Shown here one piece after another: positions 32,053-43,479 of a stretch of 64,000 nt of DNA. Within the stretch, counting starts at the first letter, position 1; the number at the start of each line of letters is the position of its first letter. Under the pieces are notes generated by a model. It was not told the origin of the DNA, did not search any database, and saw only the letters and a list, made by a program, of their open reading frames with translations. Position numbers and translations under genes: made by a program. This stretch comes from Erodium maritimum. Taxonomy: Eukaryota > Streptophyta > Magnoliopsida > Geraniales > Geraniaceae. The DNA is taken from assembly GCA_963921825.1 (NCBI GenBank), contig OY997596.1, forward strand, positions 32,231,932-32,295,931. Reading direction: 5' to 3'.

Positions 32053-33440
32053 TTGCGGAAAGTTACAAGTAAATGCCTAGAGGACCGTGTGAGGGTTACA
32101 CTAGACCTTACCATGGTGACTAATGGAGTGGGTGTTCGTCTTCCGATTTTGGGCGTCAGTTTCGTTGGATGCCGGGATATCACACTCGTTTGTTCGTCGA
32201 GTTGTGCTGAGAGGTTGGGGCTGAGTTTAGAGCCGTTGAGTCCACCCCTGCGTCGGGACACGCCGGTTGGTGGTGGGATGGTGTTAACTAGGGCTGTCGC
32301 GCCTGCGAAGTTAGAGAATCGAGCTGATACTGGAGGTTCGAGAGAGGGCTCAAGAGCCCTGATGCTGGATCGAGTCCTCACCCCGCGGATTCGGGTACGT
32401 TCAGAGTTGATAAACACGATAACTGTGGAGGAGCGAGGTCTTAGAGAGACCGCAAGGTTCCGTGAAGTTTGACAACGACTAAGCTGGTACGTGTGTCCGT
32501 GGGAAGGACACTTACGAAATGACAATCTTTAACGTAGTCTTGGGAATGGATTGGCTGGCGAAGTGCCGAGCCAATACCGACTGTTATTGGCGACGAGCTG
32601 CGAGAGTCGCAGTATTCACGCCTGACAGTGCATGTGGTAGTACTAAGAGGAGCGCGACATCAGGTGGCATGTCTAGTGGAGCGGGATGCGGAGAGCGGTC
32701 GCGGAGTTAGTATCGCGATGCCTCACTCGTCGGCAGGTGAGAGCCGAACAACAGTGTCCCGCTGGATTATTGCAGCCACTGCGGGTTGCACAATGGAAAT
32801 GGGGGCACGTCACGATGGGTTTCGTGAGCGATTGGCCGAGTTCGCCTACAGCAACAGCTTTCAGGCCAATATCATGATGGCACCGTTCGAAGCGTTGTGT
32901 GATAGGTCGTGTCGATCGCCCGTGTGCTGGGCAGAAGTGAGAAATAAGAGGTTACTGGGTATAGAACTGGACCGAGAGACAGCTGAGTTGGTCGTGCCAA
33001 AGCGTGAGCGGTTGAAGACCGCGCAGAGTCAGCGGGAGTTATACTGACTGACGGCGTCGACCTCTCGAGTCAGCAATCAGTGGTCATGTATCCCTGGAGG
33101 TGAGTCCGAAAGATGGACTAATGCATTTCAACCGCGGCGGAGGCGGGTTAGCCCCGCGGTGTATCGGGCCTTTCGAGGTTTTGAGTACGTCTTTGAGTGG
33201 GCAGATGTCGAGGTGACGGGTGATGTCCCGTGTAAGGAGAATCTGATGTGGGAAAGGGATCCACGAGAGCAGGTCCTGCGCGGAAAGGTTATCCGCTTAG
33301 AGCTGGTGTTGTGGCGACACCACGAGGCCGAGTCGACTTGGGAACGCGAGGACTAGGTTCGCGCGAGGTACCCCGACCGGTTCGAATCCTGAAGTGCGTT
33401 GTTTTAAATTTCGCAGACGAAATTCCTTTAAGGGGGTAGA
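32053..33440 (+). pseudogene. Gypsy-1 pol remnants: protease joined to integrase fragments and C-terminal domain
   Basis: A protease part matches Gypsy-2 protease (GLSLEPLSPPL near 32218-32250, then VLGMDWLAK near 32540). The frame then passes within about 70 bp into the zinc-binding end of integrase (RRAVAELVSRCL, 32689 on). RT and RNase H are missing. A second break near 32820 joins VTMGFV of the integrase start to the later block EFAYSNSFQANI (32838), so the integrase core and its catalytic D/D/E are lost. The C-terminal block ends LVLWRHHEAESTWERED (33302-33353). This resembles the chromodomain-type tail of plant chromovirus integrases. Several stops are present. Confidence 0.82.
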
Positions 33441-33441
33441 C
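33430..33441 (+). promoter_or_regulatory. Gypsy-1 polypurine tract
   Basis: AAGGGGGTAGAC immediately precedes the 3' LTR start TGTAATGACC at 33442. This is the expected place for plus-strand priming. Confidence 0.85.
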
Positions 33442-36400
33442 TGTAATGACCACTCCCGGTCAACGCCAGTCAAACCTGTGAAAAACAGGAAAATTTAAAA
33501 TTTTTGAGCAGACACTGAATTGAACAGGAATTGGACCCCGAGGGTCATACCGGACTTAAGTTGACCCCGTTATCGACCAAAGTGAGTTCTGGGGGACTCA
33601 GGGCAACTTTCTGATCGTTTTGGGAAATGTTGACTTTTCGCTGGAAAAGTCAACCGAGCGACGTTTTGGTCCATTCGAGGACCTTTTTGGATCCAAAAAG
33701 CTAAACCGTCATCGTAACGGTCTTAGTTGAGCCATTTCCTTGTAGCCCGTCAAGTTTCGTAATTTATTGGAAAAAGTGCCCGTTCGGGGCTCGAAACGGC
33801 CGAATTTCGCGAATCTGATTGGAAAATATCTAGAAGATATTTTCCAAAAAGGTGTGGGACAGACTTGCCACATGTCACCATTGTGGTGGTGTTAGGTTTA
33901 TTGGACAAGACAAGAGGAGACTTCTTTTAGTGTTAGTGTTGTACTTAAGTATTTGATTTGATTTTTTTAAAACAAAATGAAAAGGGAATGAATTGATTGT
34001 CTCGGCAATTAGAAGGGAAAAGATGAGTGGATGGTAGTTTGGTAATTAAGGATTGGTTTGGTTGTTTTAAAACAAAACAAAATGGAATTGCATATGAGGT
34101 TTCGGCCACATCTATCAAAAAAGGAAAAAAATTTGAAAAAGAGATATAGTTTTAGAGAGAGAAGGAGAAGGAGAAGAAGAGAGAAAAGAGAAGGAGCTTG
34201 GGGCTTTGTCACTATTCACGAGCATCGAGCCATGGGTTCGTCTCAACGATAGTAGATTCCAGCTCACATTGTCTTCCTCTACGGTAAGCACCGAATCGAT
34301 TTTCGTTTTGGTACGTTTGAATTTTAGGGTTTGAGTTTAAACGATTCAAATGTGGTTGGGTTTTGGTTAGAATTGGTTTAAAGATGAATGGTTGAGGTTT
34401 GGAGTTCGTTAGGAACGTTTTGGGGCAAAAAGGGAATTTTGCCATTGTGGCCGTGTGGGGCCCACGTGCTCGGGTGATCGGGTTTTGTGTTTCGGGTGGT
34501 TTAAAACGTTTCCCGGACCATTTATCTTTAACCAAATCGAAAATTGGAATTAAATTGGAAAAGTTGTAATTAACGGGTACTAGAAACTTTAAACGTTAAT
34601 TAATTGACTCGGAAGTCGGAATTCGATTCCGTCAAGTACATTGGGTTCCTTGAACTATTCTAAGACCGTAGAAACGAAAACGGGGACTTTTGGAGCCCCG
34701 GGAGGCAATTTACAAAACCCGGGCAGATTCGCCATGTCGGGCGAATCGGGCCTTTACGGGTCTTTTATCGACAATGTCAAGTAATTGGGAAGTTTGGGAG
34801 TGATCGACATTGTCGGGGTTACGTTTGGGCGTTAAGTTTATTGACTTTCGGTTTATTCGTACTAGTTTAAAAGTGAGTTAAAATTGTGTTCTTTTAGATC
34901 GTGCTGCGGACCGAGGCAAAGGGCAGCTCGGTGATTGACTGGGATTACATCGGGGTTTAGTGGAGCACTTTTGGAGTTATATACGAGGTAGGGAAAAGTA
35001 GCCGGATCTCGGCCCTGACTGGGGAAAGTTAACAGTAGAATTGCATGTGACACCGGGGTGTCGTGGGTTGAGTAGGTTTATTTAAATATTAGAAAAGCAT
35101 GATACGGGATCGTAGCAATTATTGGAAAAGCATGTGACACTTAGTAGTGTCGTAGGAGCAGAGAACTTAGCGATGTTAGAATTACTGGAGGCATATGACC
35201 ATGCCCGGAGGTTGTTTGTAAACTTATCGATATTAGGAGTACTGGAGGCATATGACCATGCCCGGAGGTTGATTGAGAAACTATTGATATTAGGACTGTT
35301 GGAGGCTTTGGTTAAGCCGGAGGTTGATTGTTTACCTTTGGTGTTTTGGGTGGCCATGAGAGCCCGTACTTTACTGTTGAGTCTTGGGTGGCCATGAGAG
35401 CCCGTGTTTGACTGTTGAGTCTTGGGTGGCCATGAGAGCCCGTGCTTGACTGTTGAGTCTTGGGTGGCCACGAGAGCCCGTGTTTGACTGTTGGTGTGTC
35501 TTGGGAGGCCGTGAGTGCCTGTGGGGTTGTTGAACCCGTGTCTTTATCGTTGGTGTGTCTCGTGAGGCCGTGAGTTCCCGTGGGTTGTTGAGCCGTGAGT
35601 TACTGTTGGTGTGTCTTGGGAGGCCGTGAGTGCCAGTGGGGCTGTTGAGTCCGTGTTTTATGGTTGGTGTCTTGGGTGGCCATGAGTGCCTGTGGAGTGC
35701 TGAACCTGTGTTGTTACTGTTTTGTTGAACTTGCTTGTGATTGTGATTGTGGTTACCTGAGTGAGAGAGGTTACTGAGACAGGTCGGCCGCCTGGCCCGA
35801 CTTTATGTCGGGGAAGCGCGTGAGTGAGGGAAGTTGTAAGACAGGTCGACCGCCTGGACCGACTGGGATCGGAAAGGGCGAGGGACAGAGAGATTACTGA
35901 GACAGGTCGACCGCCTGGACCGAATGGGATCAGAAAGGGCGAGATACATAGATGGTTACTAACAGGTCGACCGCCTGGCCCGACTGGGATCGGAAAGGGC
36001 GAGAGAGACAGAGATTGGTTACTGAGCAGCTGGATGCGATCCTTTGTGATCTTGTTTGGTGTGCGACCCTTTGTGATCTTGGGTGTTGCATGGTGGTCTT
36101 TTGAGTCCTTGGAAGAGGTCGTAATCGTTGTGTCGGGTCCACTTTACGTGTCCGAGTGTTGAGTTGGTAAAGGAAGGTAACAGTGGGTGTATGCTCAGTC
36201 AGAGTACTTGGGTTGGGGACAGTGTCCCCCGGTGTTGACTTTATTATTGGTGTTACCGGCATTGTCTGCTAATTATGCCGTAGTCAGTCTGTTATCCGTG
36301 GTGGTGAGCGAACGCTCACCCCTAGAGGCTTTTCCTACAGGTACTGATCACAGGACGGACTAGGTGAGCTCTCGAAGCTTGTGGAGCTAGGAGCGGAGTC

Positions 36401-36596
36401 CGGGTTTAGTCTTTTGAGTCTAGTGACAGATACCTTGTACTATTGTCCACGTGTTGGGACGTATTTTTTAAGTTGTAAATATTATTTTGTTTAATTAAAT
36501 GGAGTATTTAAAGTGTTTATCCAAAACATGTCTTATTGTTTCATTATTTTAAATGTTCGCGTCCCGAGTTCGGTTTACTGAAATTGGGGCGTGACA
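33442..36596 (+). repeat. Gypsy-1 3' LTR, 3155 bp
   Basis: Full-length LTR from TGTAATGACCACTCCCGG to GGGGCGTGACA. Its first 1 kb is matched by the Gypsy-2 5' LTR start (40498 on) and is absent from the Gypsy-1 5' LTR. Tandem arrays lie at about 35340-35700 and 35776-36010, and the palindrome at 36303-36320. Mirror-image open frames of up to 129 codons in both LTRs come from repeat composition and are not genes. Confidence 0.93.
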
Positions 36597-39500
36597 GACA
36601 TGACTATATCAGAGTTACATAGCATATTCGTAACCTTTGAGAAGAATATCAAGGATCTGGGATCCAAGGATATTCTGATGGTCAGAAAGGATCCAATTTC
36701 AAGAAGGAAACTAGCAGTGGAAAGGGTAAGGCCCATGTGCACTTGGCGAGAAAGATGAGACACCTGATCACTCCTAACCCTCCTAAGACCGGGGGTCTTC
36801 AAGGAAGGCTAAGAGGATGAGAATGTCTTCTTTTATTTCCACAAGCCTGGTCATTGGAAATGGGATTGCAGGAAATTCTTGGATAATCTGAAGAAGGGTA
36901 GTCGGATTGCGCCTTCATCGAGTATTAACTTTATAGAGCTACATCTCTCTACTTCCAAAGATTCATGGGTATTGGATACCGGGATTGAATATCACAAATG
37001 AGTTAATGTGCAGTAAATGAAAGGTAGGAAAAGCTTGGAGAAGAATGAAGTAGACCTTAAAGTTGTGGCAATTACTGTAGGATCCATAAGTCTTCATTTT
37101 CCAAGTGGCCTTGTTTTTTACTAAAAAATGTATATTTTATACCTATTTCAGTAGGAACATTATACTTGTATCCGTGTTAGACACCGAAGGATATAATTTT
37201 GATATTGGAAATGGAGTTTTCAACATTCTATGCAATGATATGTTTTATGCTTGTGCAAACATTGTCAAAGGATTGTACATATTTGATATGGGTAACAATG
37301 CCTCAAGCTCTATTTATAACGTTAATACCAAGAGGTCTAAATCCGACAATTTAGACCAAACTCTATTATGGCACTGCCGTTTAGGCCACATAAACGAGAA
37401 ACGCGTATTAGCACTTCAGAATTACAGACTCTTAAGTCCCTTCGAATATCATTCGATTGATAGATGCGAGGCTTGTTTGTTGGGAAAACTGACTAAAGCG
37501 CCCTTCATCAATCACAGTAAAAGGGTGGGTGAATTATTAGGGCTGATACACTCGGATCTGTATGGACCAATAAGTTCACTTTCCAGGAGGGCTTTAGCTA
37601 CCTTATCACATTTATTGAAGATTACAAAAAATATAGTTATGTATATTCAATGAGACATAAGTCTGAACCTATTGATAAATTAAAAGAGTTTAAGACTTAA
37701 GTAGAAAACCGACTTGGGAAAAGTATTAAGGCACTTCGATTGGATCGAGGTGGAGAATAGTTGACTATAAAGTTTTGGATCATCTAGTAGAGAATGAGAT
37801 CCTTTCGTAATGGACTCCTCTCGAGACACCGTTGTTAAACGGTGTAGCCGAACGGATAATCGGACATTATTAGATATGGTCTGATCCATGATCAGTTGGA
37901 ATGATCTCCCGGTCTCTTTCTAGGGTTATGCTCTAGAGACATCCGCATTCATAGTGAATCGGGCTCCGACAAAGGCTGTGGAAGGGATGTCATTTGAGAA
38001 ATGGTATGGGAAGAAGCCCGTTTTGTCCTTCCAGTAGATTTGGGGTTGCGGGGCTTATGTGAAACATTTGGTTTCGACTAAGCTCGAACCAAGATATGAG
38101 AAATATACCTTCGTGGGGTATCTCAAAGAGACAACGGAATACTACTATTACAAACCTAGTAAGAATATGATGTTTGTCACTCGGAGTGGGGTCTTTATGG
38201 GAAAGAAGTTTGTTTCCAAATATGTCATTGGGAGGACTGTACATCTTGAAGAAATTCAGGATAATGCAGATCCATTTGGACATATTCAAGAACCACTTGA
38301 CAACCCGGTAGAAAGGGAATAACCATAGATGGTCGTAGAGCAAGGACAAATTCCTATAACAATTCCGGAAGATCCAAGGAGATCTGGAAGGGTCAGTCAT
38401 CCACCTCCGAGATATGCTTTCATTGTGTTTGGAGGTGACGGTAAACATATGGTGGATCACGATAATCCAGCCACCTTTCAAGAAGCCGTAGATGGATCCG
38501 ACTCCAAATTATGGATTGGAGGCATGAGGGAGAAAATGCAGTAGATGTCGGTATACCAAGTCTTGGAACTTGTTGATCCCATCGATGGTATGAGGACCAT
38601 TGGATGAAAATGGATCCCCAAGGTGAAGATGGACATGGACGGAAACCCCCTGACCTACAAAGCCCGATTGGTGACAGAAAGTTATTGGCAAATCCAAGGG
38701 ATTGAATATGAGGAAACCTTCTCCCTAGTGGCTATGGTCAAATCCATCAGGATTCTTCTTTCCATAGCTGCGTATCACGATTAAGAGATATGAAAAATGG
38801 ATGTCAAAATCGCTTTCTTAAACGGAAGACGTTTGTATGTTTCGGCTAGAAGGTTTTGTCGACCCAAAGAATAAAGGATAGATTTGTAAGTTGTTGAAAT
38901 CCATTTATGGATTGAAATAAGCTTCTCGGAGTTGGAACCTTCATTTTGATGATGCTATGATTGGATCTGGATTTATCAAGAACGAGGATGAACTTTGGGT
39001 TTATAAGAAGGATAGTAGGAGTAAGATTACCTTTCTGGTACTCATTGGAAATGATATCCCAACCTTGCATGATACTAAAGCTTTGTTGAGAAAGTGTTTC
39101 TCAATAAAGGACTTAAGCGATGCTGCTTATATCTTAGGGATTAAGATATATATATATATATATATATATATATTCCACAAAGAAGGTATTGGGTTTAAGT
39201 TAGAGCACATATGTGAACAAGACATTGAGTAGGTTCTCAATGCTAGATTCAAAGAAAGGACTCTTACCCGTTCGTCATGACATTCACCTCAACAAGACTC
39301 AGTGTCTCAAGACACCTGATGAGCTGAATAGGATTATGCGAATCCCATACGCTTGGGGGTTGTAGGATCGATCATGTTTTCCATGATATGCCCGAGACTG
39401 GACGTCTTGTATGCCTCAAGTTGTACATGTAGACATCAGTCCAAGCCGGGGAAAGATGATGTTGAACTAGTCGTCAATGGATATGTAAAAGCTAGTTTCC

Positions 39501-39960
39501 AGAAAAGATCCAAATAACTTTAGAAGTCAGTCAAGACATGTGTTTACGTTGAATGACGGAGCTATAGCTGGGAGTGTAAAGAAAGACACCGTCTCCAACT
39601 CTGGAAAAGTTTGAGTACATGGTTACTACAGAGGCAGCTAAAGAGGCTATGTGGATTTGGAAATTAAAGGTAGGGCTAGGTGTAATTTAAAACCTGTCCA
39701 GTCCGATGAATCTATTTTACGACAACACAATAGGCTATTGCAGAAGCTAAAGATCCTAGATAGCATAACAAATCCAAATATGTACTACAACATTACCAAA
39801 TCACTAGAGACATTCTGAACAGAGGTTAAGTGAAGATCAACTATATTGTATATGATGATAACATAGTCAATACCTTGACTAAGGCGCTCTCGCTGCCAAA
39901 TCATGTTAGACATGTGAAGTCAATGGGAATAGATTGGATTTTAGATTGAAACTAGGGCAA
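36597..39960 (+). pseudogene. Copia-1 gag C-terminus, protease, integrase, RT and RNase H, broken
   Basis: Resumes gag after the GACAT duplication. In order: a damaged zinc knuckle reading HKPGHWKWDC (about 36840), the protease start SWVLDTG (36966), a GAG-pre-integrase open frame to 37653 (LWHCRLGHINEKRVLAL, then RCEACLLGK and the integrase start IHSDLYGPIS), an integrase C-terminal block (LEPRYEKYTFVGYLKE, 38080-38125), RT (KWIPKVKMDMDGN about 38609; FLNG about 38816), and RNase H tail blocks (about 39550-39950). The RT catalytic YVDD is not readable. Many stops and frameshifts show a long-dead copy. The integrase fragment is repeated inverted in Copia-2. Confidence 0.85.
39146..39173. repeat. 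(AT)n microsatellite within Copia-1 RT
   Basis: About 14 AT dinucleotides lie directly after the RT block reading AAYILGIKI. Relatives continue with Tyr-Arg-Asp here, so the expansion probably grew from an ATA-TAT codon pair. Confidence 0.9.
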
Positions 39961-39969
39961 GTGGGAGAT
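39961..39969 (+). promoter_or_regulatory. Copia-1 polypurine tract
   Basis: GTGGGAGAT directly before the 3' LTR start TGTTAATCTTAG. This tract is the standard form before Copia 3' LTRs in plants. Confidence 0.8.
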
Positions 39970-40260
39970 TGTTAATCTTAGTGCCCATAGTTCAATCGTC
40001 AATATCCAAAAGTATATATCATCATTAGCGATAAAAGTAAAGCGACTTTATGCATTACTCGAGTGTTGGAGTAATATATCGATTTGTGTTCTGATCTATG
40101 CCCATCATGTGAAGTAGAACCATAAATCGAAATAGACCACACTCGATGGGGTCCTAGTCAACAAAGCTTTACTTGAAGCGAATAGTATGAAAAGTGACTC
40201 TTCATGACTTACGTTCTATATAGTCATTTTAATGGGATTTCAAAGTCTGAACAAAGATAT
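39970..40260 (+). repeat. Copia-1 3' LTR, first 290 bp only
   Basis: It aligns with 24835-25130 (TGTTA(A/G)TCTTAG, the CATCAT and AAAGTATATATC blocks, and the GACCACACTCGAT block). Similarity ends near 40260, where unrelated noncoding sequence begins. Confidence 0.85.
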
Positions 40261-40497
40261 TGACGCCCTGCAGTTTTAACACAAAAAATGGCACTGCAAG
40301 CATACCAGTCGTCAATTAGTATTTAGGAGTGATGTCTAGATATCGTACCTAAAGGAGAACGAGTCAAGCTATTTCTATCTAGAGTTGTTATTAAGCTATT
40401 CCGTTAAGTGAAATGGTTTTGGTTTTAAAAGCTGTAAAAGTGAACAGTAATTTAAAAGTAAACAAGTACTCGATTAATTTAGAAAGAGGTGTTTGAA
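40261..40497. other. Unclassified noncoding repeat, left part (continues 48886-49571)
   Basis: The sequence begins near TGACGCCCTGCAG and has no open frame. Its right part resumes at 48886 after Gypsy-2. The combined length is about 920 bp. The style (ATATCGTACC, GTGATGTCTAG blocks) recalls noncoding parts of large plant LTR elements, but I cannot assign a family. It includes the left TTGAA target duplication of Gypsy-2 (40493-40497). Confidence 0.45.
40493..40497. repeat. Target-site duplication TTGAA of Gypsy-2 (partner 48881-48885)
   Basis: Directly before the 5' LTR start TGTAATAACC (40498) and directly after the 3' LTR end GGGGCGTGATA (48880). The terminal CA has mutated to TA in the 3' copy. 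Confidence 0.93.
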
Positions 40498-43463
40498 TGT
40501 AATAACCACTTCCGGTCAACGCCAGTCAAACCTGCGAAAAACAGGAAAACTTAAAATTTTTGAGACCGACACTTAATTTAACCTAATTTGACCCCGAGGG
40601 TCATACCGGACTTAAGTTGACCCCGTTATCGACCAAAATGAGTTCCGGGGGACTCAGGGCAACTTTCTGATCATTTTGGGAAATGTTGACTTTTCGCTGG
40701 AAAAGTCAACCGAGCGACGTTTTGGTCCATTCGAGGACCGTTTGGGATCCAAAAAGCTTAGCCGTCGTCGCAGCGGTCTTAGTTGAGCCGTTTCCTTGTA
40801 GCCCGCCAAGTTTCGTAATTTCTTGGGAAAAGTGCCCTTTCGGGGCCCGAAACGTCCGATTTTCGCGAATCTGATTGGAAAATATCAAGTAGATATTTTT
40901 CCACAAGGTGTGGGACCCACCTTGACACTTGTCCTAATTGTGGTGGTGTTAGTTTTGGGGGGAAACTAGCTGGGACAAGAGGTGTGGCCGACCATGGGGT
41001 TAAAAGAGAAGAAAAAATAGAAAATGAGTTAGTTGCTTGAAATTAGAAAGAGAGAAGAGAGAGTTTAGAGAGAGAAGAAGAAGAAGAGAGAAGAAGAAAG
41101 GGTTAGGGTTTGGAGGAGATCTCACATTTGGATCGTCTCAAGACAAGGAGCAACCTCGTTCCCCTCGTTCTCCTCTTGAGTAAGCACCGAACCGATTCCC
41201 GTTTTGTTAATTTTCAAATGTTAGGGTTTGGGTTTAATTGATGATTTAGGGTTGTAGTAAGGTTGGGAGTTTATGGGAGACGTTTTAGAGGTGTTTGGAG
41301 GTTCGATTGAACGTTTATCGGCGACCGGAAGCTCGGGAGGAGCTCCGGCCACCTTAGGGGGTGGCCGAGCCCCTTTGAAACCCTAGGGCCCACGGCCCAA
41401 TGGGCCGGGTGGGGCCCACGCACTCGGGTGCTCGGTTTTAGTGTTCGGGAGGTTTAAAACGTTCCCCCGGACCATTTATCCTTAACCGAATCGAAAATTG
41501 GAATTAAATTGGAGAAGTTGTAATTAACGGGTTTTAGAAACTTTAAACGTTAATTAATTGAATCGGAAGTCGGAATTCGATTCCGTCAAGTGCATTGGGT
41601 TCCTTTAACTATTCTAAGACCGTAGAAACGAAAACGGGGGCTTTTGGAGCCCCGGAAAGCAATTTACAAAACCCGGGCAGATTCGCCATGACGGGCGAAT
41701 CGGGCCTTTACGGGTCCTTTATCGACAATGTCGAGTAATTGGGAAGTTTGGGAGTGATCGACATTGTCGGGGTTACGTTTGGGCGTTAAGTATATTAAAT
41801 TTCGGTTTATTCGTACTAGTTTAAAAGTGCCTTAAATTTGTATTCTTTTAGATCGTGCTGCGGACCGAGGCAAAGGGAAGCTCGGCGAGTGACTGGAATC
41901 ACATCGAGGTTTAGTGGAGTGCTTTTGGAGTTGTATACGAGGTAGGGAAAAGTAGCCGGATCTCGGCCCTGACTAGGGAAAGTTAATTGTAGAATTGCAT
42001 GTGACACCGGGGTGTCGTGGGTTATTTAGGTTATCGAATATTAGAAAAGTATGCTACGGGATTGTAGCAATTATGGGAAATGCATGTGACACTTAGTAGT
42101 GTCGTAGGAGCAGAGAACTTAGCGATATTAAAATTACTGGAGGCATATGACCATGCCCGGAGGTTGTTTTTGAAACTAGTGATCTTAGGACTGTTGGAGG
42201 CATTGAGTATGTCGGAGGTTGTTGTGTATTACTATGGTTGAGTTTTGGGTGGCCTTGAGAGCCCGTGTTATTATTGTTGAGTTTTGGGTGTCGTTGAGAG
42301 CCCGTGTTATTATTGTTGAGTTTTGGGTGGCGTTGAGAGCCCGTGTTATTATTGTTGAGTTTTGGGTGGCCTTGAGAGCCCGTGTTATTATTGTTGAGTT
42401 TTGGGTGGCCTTGAGAGCCCGTGTTATTATTGTTGAGTTCTGGGTGGCCATGAGAGCCTGTGTTGTTATTATTGGAGTTGGGTGGCCGTGAGTGCCCGTG
42501 GGGTTGTGAACCCGTACTTTACCGTTGGAGTCTTGGGTGGCCATGAGGGCCCGTAGGGTTGTTGAACCCGTGTTTTGTTGTTGGTGTCTTGGTGGCCTTG
42601 AGTGTCTGTGGAGTTGAGACTGGTGTCGTTACTGTCTGTTGAACTTTGTTTGTGATTGTGTTTGGCTACTTGATCTTGGTGGAGGTTGTGTGGTGTAGCT
42701 AGCCTCCCGACTGGGATCGGGAGAAGCGGAGAGGTTGTGGGCTAGCTCCCCGACTGGGCTCGGGGGAAGTTGTGAGACAGGTCGACCGCCTGGACCGACT
42801 GGGATCGGAAAGGGCGAGGGACAGAGAGGTTACTGAGACAGGTCGACCGCCTGGCCCGACTAAGATCGGAAAGGGCGAGATACAGAGATGGTTACTGAGC
42901 AACTGGTATGCGATCCTTTGAGATCTTGTTTGGTGTGCGATCCTTTGTGATCTTGGGTGTTGCGTGGTTGTCAGTCGTGTCTTTGGAGGAGGTCGTCAAT
43001 CGTTCTGTGGGGTCTACATTACTTTATCACTTGTTGAGTCTGTTGAGGAAAGTAACGGGTTGTGGGTCAGTTGAGTACTTGAGTCGGGGACTGTAGTCCC
43101 GGTGTTGGGTTGGTGTTGGTGTTACTGGCTTTATCTACTAATTATGCCATAGTCAGTCTGTTATTCGTGGTGGTGAGCGAACGCTCACCCCTAGCTGCTT
43201 TTCCTACAGGTACTGATCACCTGACGGACTAGGTTAGCTCTTGAAGCTTGTGGAGCTAGGAGCGGAGTCTAGTCTTCTTTTTGTTGAGTCTAGTGACGGA
43301 TATTGTACCTTGTCCACTTGTTGGGACGTTTTTGTATTGTAAATACTGTTATTTTTGATAACTAAATGGAAATTTCAGAGTTTTTATTCAAAGCAGGTTT
43401 CAAGTGTTTTATGTTTTAAATGTTTGCGTCCCGAGTTCGGTTTACTGAATTTGGGGCGTGACA
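40498..43463 (+). repeat. Gypsy-2 5' LTR, 2966 bp
   Basis: It starts TGTAATAACCACTTCCGG and ends GGGGCGTGACA. It is collinear with the Gypsy-1 3' LTR for almost its whole length, with clear divergence in the tandem arrays and near 40900-41400. The palindrome is at 43172-43189. Confidence 0.93.
42237..42470 (+). repeat. Six-copy 39-bp tandem repeat in Gypsy-2 LTR
   Basis: Six units start GTTGAGTTTTGGGTGGCC (42237, 42276, 42315, 42354, 42393, 42432). The homologous Gypsy-1 array has fewer, 38-bp units. A minus-strand open frame of 119 codons across it is repeat-driven. Confidence 0.92.
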
Positions 43464-43466
43464 GCT

Positions 43467-43478
43467 TGGTATCAGAGC
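43467..43478 (+). promoter_or_regulatory. Gypsy-2 primer binding site
   Basis: TGGTATCAGAGC three bases after the LTR end matches the initiator tRNA-Met primer site. Confidence 0.93.
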
Positions 43479-43479
43479 T

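Larger units (their letters stand above)
28322..36596 (+). mobile_element. Gypsy-1: Ty3/Gypsy (chromovirus-like) element nested in Copia-1 gag
   Basis: Both LTRs, PBS, PPT and the GACAT duplication are present, so insertion ends are exact. The 5' LTR is 2222 bp and the 3' LTR 3155 bp. The 5' copy lacks about 992 bp near its start. The internal region is only 2.9 kb and lacks gag, RT and RNase H. Protease, integrase and the chromodomain-like end remain as fragments. The very long LTR and the C-terminal block resembling a chromodomain suggest a Tekay/Del-type chromovirus, which I infer and have not tested. LTRs look very similar to each other over the shared part, implying a fairly recent insertion. 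Transposition would need proteins from a relative such as a complete Gypsy-2. Confidence 0.93.
24835..40260 (+). mobile_element. Copia-1: Ty1/Copia retrotransposon, interrupted by Gypsy-1, 3' LTR truncated
   Basis: Order: 5' LTR (24835-26493), PBS, a long 1.5-kb leader, gag start (28026), Gypsy-1 insertion (28322-36596), then the rest of gag, protease, integrase, RT and RNase H relics. A PPT and the first about 290 bp of the 3' LTR (39970-40260) follow. The pol order with integrase before RT is diagnostic for Copia. Taking out Gypsy-1 plus one GACAT copy rejoins the gag reading NIDMTISELHS. The 3' LTR stops short where an unclassified repeat begins, so no Copia target duplication can be checked. 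Confidence 0.9.

Noticed and set aside
42237..42470. CRISPR-like array of regular repeats
   Set aside because: Units are contiguous without unique spacers, sit in a plant LTR and vary in number between LTR copies.
42185..42544. Minus-strand 119-codon repetitive protein
   Set aside because: A product of six 39-bp LTR repeats (39 is divisible by 3, so the frame stays open).
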